Below, in pieces: positions 60,649 through 64,000 of a stretch of DNA of 64,000 nt. Position 1 is the stretch's first letter, and every line of letters begins with the position of its first letter. Below the pieces are notes generated by a model, which saw nothing but the letters and a program-made list of their open reading frames with translations, was not told the origin of the DNA and made no database searches. Position numbers and translations under genes: made by a program. The stretch comes from Alphaproteobacteria bacterium. Its GTDB lineage: Bacteria > Pseudomonadota > Alphaproteobacteria > UBA6615. The stretch covers positions 124,001 through 188,000 of the forward strand of contig PBWR01000010.1 of the NCBI GenBank assembly GCA_002727315.1. The letters run 5' to 3'.

Positions 60649-61771
60649 CGAGCAGGTCATGATTCGCGACATGGCGCGGAGCTTCGCTGCTGAGCAGCTC
60701 ACGCCGAATGCGGCCTTATGGGACCGAGAGTCGCAATATCCAGTGGACGCCGTCCGGGGCATGGCCGAGCTCGGTCTGCTGGGCATGGTCGTGCCCGGTG
60801 AGTGGGGCGGGGCCGGTGCTGACACGCTCACCCATGCGCTGGCGCTAGAGGAAATCGCGGCTGGCGATGGCTCCTGCTCGACGATCATGGCCGTGCATAA
60901 CTCGGTAGCCTGCCTGCCGGTCCTCAATTTCGGAAGCAACGACCAGAAGCACCGCTTTCTGCGTCCGCTGGCGAGGGGCAATATGCTCGGGGCGTTCGCC
61001 CTGACGGAGCCCGGCGCCGGTTCGGACGCCGGTGCAATTGTCACCCGGGCCGAGAAGCGTGGCAACACCTATGTGCTGAACGGTACAAAACAGTTTATCA
61101 CCTCCGGGAAGAATGCGGACATTACTATCGTCTTCGCGAAGACCGATCCGGAAGCGGGCGGCAAGGGGATGAGTGCCTTCATTGTACCAACGGATACGCC
61201 GGGATACCGGGTGGCATCGGTCGAGTCGAAGATGGGGCAGCGGGCATCCGACACGTGCCAGCTCGTCTTCGACGACATGGAACTGACCCCGGACTTGCTG
61301 CTCGGGGATGAGGGTGATGGTTACAGGATCGCGTTGTCAAACTTGGAGGGCGGTCGTATCGGCATCGCCGCCCAGGCAATCGGCATGGCACGCTCCGCCT
61401 ATGAGTATGCGCTGGCCTATGCGCGCGAACGCGAAAGTTTTGGCAAGGCAATTATTGAGCATCAGGCCGTGACCTTCAGGCTGGCCGACATGCGCACCAA
61501 GCTTGAGGCGGCACGTCAGCTGACCCACAACGCTGCGCGCATGCGCGATGCGGGTGAACCCTGCCTTACCGAGGCGGCGATGGCAAAGCTCTACGCCTCC
61601 GAGATTGCTGAAGAGGTTTGCTCTGACGCGATCCAGATACACGGCGGCTATGGCTATCTGCAGGACTTTCCGGTCGAGCGCATCTATCGCGACGTCCGGG
61701 TGACCAAAATCTACGAGGGTACCAGAGACATCCAGCGGCTGATCATCGGCCGTGATATCGCGCTAGGGTGA
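60635..61771 (+). CDS. Acyl-CoA dehydrogenase
   Basis: This 378-residue FAD enzyme is of the short/branched-chain acyl-CoA dehydrogenase type. FAD-binding segments are GAFALTEPGAGSDAG near residue 117 and YVLNGTKQFITSGKNAD. The catalytic Glu is in KIYEGTRDIQRLIIGRDIAL, the usual position and unlike the isovaleryl enzyme upstream. The ATG at 60635 overlaps the end of the carbonic anhydrase gene, with sequence coupling. It may act on isobutyryl- or 2-methylbutyryl-CoA, the other branched-chain intermediates, but this is not proven. Confidence 0.93.
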   Translation: MSLTDEQVMIRDMARSFAAEQLTPNAALWDRESQYPVDAVRGMAELGLLGMVVPGEWGGAGADTLTHALALEEIAAGDGSCSTIMAVHNSVACLPVLNFGSNDQKHRFLRPLARGNMLGAFALTEPGAGSDAGAIVTRAEKRGNTYVLNGTKQFITSGKNADITIVFAKTDPEAGGKGMSAFIVPTDTPGYRVASVESKMGQRASDTCQLVFDDMELTPDLLLGDEGDGYRIALSNLEGGRIGIAAQAIGMARSAYEYALAYARERESFGKAIIEHQAVTFRLADMRTKLEAARQLTHNAARMRDAGEPCLTEAAMAKLYASEIAEEVCSDAIQIHGGYGYLQDFPVERIYRDVRVTKIYEGTRDIQRLIIGRDIALG

Positions 61772-61797
61772 ACAGCTGAAACAAGGGGAGAAAAAGC

Positions 61798-62397
61798 ATG
61801 TCTGACACACCGATCGAGTTCTTTTTCGATTTCAACAGCCCTTACGGGTATATTGCAGCTCACAAAATCGGCGACGTCGCAACGCAGCACGGGCGCACGG
61901 TCGATTGGAAGCCGTTCTTGCTCGGGGCCGTCTTTAAAGTGACCGGTGCACAGCCGCTCCCCCTTGTACCGATGAAGGGCGATTATGCCCGTCATGATTT
62001 TGCGCGTTCGGCCCGCTTCCACGGCGTGACGTACAACCCACCCGAGAGCTTCCCGTTCTCGCCCACGGCGGCGTCGCGGGCGGTCTACTGGGCGAAGCGT
62101 GACGGCAGGGCCGGCGAGATGACGCTAGCACTCTACAGCGCCGCACTGGGTGAGGGGCAGGACATTGCGAGCCCCGAAGCTGTCGTCGCGGTCTCCGGAG
62201 CAGCGGGCTTCGATACAGACGCGGTGGCCGCTGGAATCCAGGATCCGGCGATCAAGGAGGAGCTCAAAAAGGTCACTGATAATGCAATCGCGCGAGAGAT
62301 TTTCGGTTCGCCCTTTATGATCGTCGACGGCGAGGCCTTCTGGGGCGCTGATCGGCTCGACATGGTCGACCGTTGGCTCGAGACCGGCGGCTGGTAG
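61798..62397 (+). CDS. DsbA-fold isomerase (2-hydroxychromene-2-carboxylate isomerase-like)
   Basis: This 199-residue protein has the thioredoxin-like fold of HCCA isomerases/kappa-class GSTs. It starts with IEFFFDFNSPYGYIAAHKIG, where the S-P replaces the DsbA CxxC, and has RTVDWKPFLLGAVFKVTG and REIFGSPFMIVDGEAFWGAD. It probably uses glutathione. The start follows ggggaga. It trails the acyl-CoA dehydrogenase in the same direction, and its role in the locus is unclear. Confidence 0.9.
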   Translation: MSDTPIEFFFDFNSPYGYIAAHKIGDVATQHGRTVDWKPFLLGAVFKVTGAQPLPLVPMKGDYARHDFARSARFHGVTYNPPESFPFSPTAASRAVYWAKRDGRAGEMTLALYSAALGEGQDIASPEAVVAVSGAAGFDTDAVAAGIQDPAIKEELKKVTDNAIAREIFGSPFMIVDGEAFWGADRLDMVDRWLETGGW

Positions 62398-62402
62398 CTT
62401 GG

Positions 62403-63371
62403 TCAGTCGGAGGAGATGATATCTTGATAGAGCGCGCGGTCGATATTTCCGCCCGACAGCACAACACCGACGGTCCTGCCGGCCATGGCGGCGCGCTCCT
62501 GCATGAGCGCGGCCAGCGCTGCCGCGCCTGCGCCCTCCACGAGGTTGTGGGTCGCCGTGTGGTAGAGGCGGATCGCGGCGCGGATCTCGTCCTCGCTGAC
62601 GGTGATCACGCGCGCAGCATGTTCGCAGATGATTGGCACGGCGTCCGCCGCTGGCACCCGGCAGGCCAGCCCATCGGCAAATGTGTTGGCGCTGTTGGTC
62701 GAGACCGCCTCTCCCCTGGCAAAGGACAAGGCATATGCGGGCGCGTTCTCCGCAACGACGCCGACTATTTCGGTTCGGAGACCCAGCGCCTCCCGTGCGG
62801 CGATGCAGCCCGTGATACCCGAGCCCAGCCCGATCGGCACGTAGAGTGTCTCGATCCCGGGAGCGGCTGTCAGCAGCTCCATGCCGTAGGTGGCGACCCC
62901 TTGCGCGAGCGCGACGTCGAAGGAGGGGATCATCTCGAGCCTGCGTTCGACCGCAAGCCCCTCTGCATGTTCGAGCGCAGATTGGAAGTCGAGGCCATGA
63001 ACCACCAGTTCTGCACCGAAGGCCTGCATGGCCGCGTTCTTCTCCGTCGAATTCCCCTCGGGCACAACGATCACCGCGTTGGCGCCGTTGGCCCGCGCGC
63101 CATAGGCGATGGACTGGCCGTGATTGCCGCGCGTGGCCGTGATGACGCCCGCAAGGTCGGGGCACTGGCGGCGCAGGTTGCGCATATGCACCAGCCCGCC
63201 ACGCACCTTGAAGGCGCCTGTCGGCGTGTGATTCTCATGCTTGACCCAAACTGTCACGCCGCTCGCCTTGGCGAGCAGGGGCCACGCATATTGCGGGGTC
63301 GGATTCATCGCCGCGTAGACCGTCTCGGCGGCGGCCTCGATCTCGGATTTGGTTGGCAGATTGGGCATCAC
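62403..63371 (-). CDS. Threonine/serine dehydratase-like PLP enzyme
   Basis: This 322-residue fold-type II PLP enzyme has the Lys in [17 protein letters not shown] near residue 52, [19 protein letters not shown], the glycine loop [16 protein letters not shown] near residue 178 and [12 protein letters not shown] at the end. There is no ACT domain. It is related to the enzyme at 53.8 kb, though not a close copy. It interrupts the plus-strand leucine locus, converging with the isomerase gene 5 bases away. Confidence 0.9.
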   Translation of the reverse strand: MMPNLPTKSEIEAAAETVYAAMNPTPQYAWPLLAKASGVTVWVKHENHTPTGAFKVRGGLVHMRNLRRQCPDLAGVITATRGNHGQSIAYGARANGANAVIVVPEGNSTEKNAAMQAFGAELVVHGLDFQSALEHAEGLAVERRLEMIPSFDVALAQGVATYGMELLTAAPGIETLYVPIGLGSGITGCIAAREALGLRTEIVGVVAENAPAYALSFARGEAVSTNSANTFADGLACRVPAADAVPIICEHAARVITVSEDEIRAAIRLYHTATHNLVEGAGAAALAALMQERAAMAGRTVGVVLSGGNIDRALYQDIISSD

Positions 63372-63427
63372 CGCGCTTTTACCACAGCAGGCTTCAGCAC
63401 CAAGGCCGTAACCCGGAGCCGTTCGAC

Positions 63428-64000
63428 ATGACTGTCCTGAAATCGAGTCTGGATCCGCGTTCCGACCTGTTCAGTGAGAACAGCGCGGCGATGCAATCCG
63501 CTGTCGACGATATGCGAGATAAGGTCGCGCAAATCGAGCAGGGCGGCGGCGAGAAGTCCCGCGAACGCCATTTGGGTCGGGGTAAGCTCTTGCCGCGGGA
63601 CCGGATCGACACGTTGCTCGACGAGGGCGCGCCGTTCCTTGAATTCTCCCAGTTCGCCGGCTGGGAGATGTATGAGGACACGGTTGCTGCGGGCGGAATC
63701 CTGACAGGGATTGGCCGCGTCTCGGGGCGCGAATGCGTAATTGTCGCGAACGACGCGACGGTCAAGGGTGGCACCTATTTCCCGATCACCGTTAAGAAGC
63801 ATCTGCGCGCCCAGGAAATAGCGCGGCAGAACAATCTACCCTGCATCTATCTGGTCGATTCCGGCGGCGCGAACCTGCCGCAGCAGGACGACGTATTCCC
63901 GGACCGAGACCATTTCGGGCGCATTTTCTACAACCAGGCGACCATGTCATCCGAGGGCATCCCGCAGATCGCCTCAGTCATGGGATCCTGCACGGCGGGT
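63428..64000 (+). CDS. liuB: Methylcrotonyl-CoA carboxylase carboxyltransferase (beta) subunit, 3' end cut off by the window
   Basis: The first 191 residues read [18 protein letters not shown], then [20 protein letters not shown] and [19 protein letters not shown], typical of methylcrotonyl-CoA carboxylase beta. [20 protein letters not shown] and [19 protein letters not shown] match the carboxyltransferase N-terminal domain. The frame is open to the right edge. This enzyme acts two steps after leucine deamination, directly on the product of isovaleryl-CoA dehydrogenase, which supports a leucine degradation locus. The biotin-bearing alpha subunit should lie downstream. Confidence 0.95.
   Translation, partial: MTVLKSSLDPRSDLFSENSAAMQSAVDDMRDKVAQIEQGGGEKSRERHLGRGKLLPRDRIDTLLDEGAPFLEFSQFAGWEMYEDTVAAGGILTGIGRVSGRECVIVANDATVKGGTYFPITVKKHLRAQEIARQNNLPCIYLVDSGGANLPQQDDVFPDRDHFGRIFYNQATMSSEGIPQIASVMGSCTAG

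Noticed and set aside
62373-63431. 352-codon plus-strand open frame
   Set aside because: It is antisense to the threonine dehydratase-like gene, which carries the PLP Lys and glycine loop in the other strand.
1-64000. CRISPR arrays, prophage structural genes, IS transposases, toxin-antitoxin pairs, rRNA genes
   Set aside because: No regular repeat-spacer pattern, no transposase with terminal repeats, and no phage or rRNA sequence was recognised anywhere in the window.

Overview
The window is high-GC bacterial DNA that reads as an alphaproteobacterial chromosome, probably from a Rhodospirillales-like environmental heterotroph. This placement is inferred from gene content: a dapA-smpB pair, an M23 peptidase-bactofilin pair, a LiuR-type MerR regulator with isovaleryl-CoA dehydrogenase, and many stand-alone catabolic genes (GMC, Gfo/Idh, SDR, GST, amidase, acyl-CoA dehydrogenase). 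No plasmid replication, phage structural or CRISPR genes were seen.

Layout. 1-8.1 kb: a cut-off aldehyde dehydrogenase, Gfo/Idh dehydrogenase, two Nu-type GSTs, YbaN, rhomboid protease, tandem DUF1330 protein, Ldh-type dehydrogenase, a trans-sulfuration PLP enzyme and two small unknown genes. 8.37-9.97 kb: tRNA-Ser(GCU), then an AT-rich FkbM methyltransferase and a broken serine-recombinase tail, which looks like a decayed island. 10-18 kb: YaaA, a PEP-mutase/isocitrate-lyase family enzyme, a DMT exporter, a tiny YqaE/Pmp3 protein, a PNPOx-like protein, and an amidohydrolase/GMC/dihydroxyphthalate-decarboxylase-like cluster. 18-35.6 kb: an uncharacterised protein beside a double OsmC protein, amidase, C45 peptidase, polysaccharide deacetylase, quinone reductase, cupin, CmcJ-like and flavin reductase genes, enoyl-CoA hydratase, tandem alpha/beta-hydrolase paralogues, and a DHDPS-like and a sugar-isomerase-like protein.

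35.6-50 kb holds more housekeeping functions: an ABC-F ATPase, M20 peptidase, a thiol-dioxygenase-like cupin divergent from a four-domain rhodanese, a DksA-like protein, pyruvate kinase, GTP-type PEP carboxykinase (both act at the PEP node), GlnRS, and a VOC dioxygenase divergent from a TetR regulator across a perfect operator-like palindrome. 50.6-51.9 kb is a three-gene cobalt-type hydratase of thiocyanate-hydrolase-like architecture. 51.9-56.8 kb: M23 peptidase with bactofilin, a threonine-dehydratase-like enzyme, dapA and smpB. 56.8-64 kb is a leucine/isovalerate catabolic locus: LiuR-like MerR with a perfect 16-bp palindrome, isovaleryl-CoA dehydrogenase, RidA, SDR, beta-carbonic anhydrase, a second acyl-CoA dehydrogenase, a DsbA-fold isomerase, and the start of the methylcrotonyl-CoA carboxylase carboxyltransferase subunit, which runs off the right edge.

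A recurring theme is gene decay. Remnants can be read in several gaps: a serine recombinase, a GNAT acetyltransferase, an NtaA-type flavin monooxygenase, a duplicated SDR, a probable cation antiporter tail, and two unidentified tails. I did not find a clearly new multi-gene defence or mobile system. The most unusual loci are the three-subunit hydratase, the four-rhodanese/cupin pair, and the unknown protein/double-OsmC pair.
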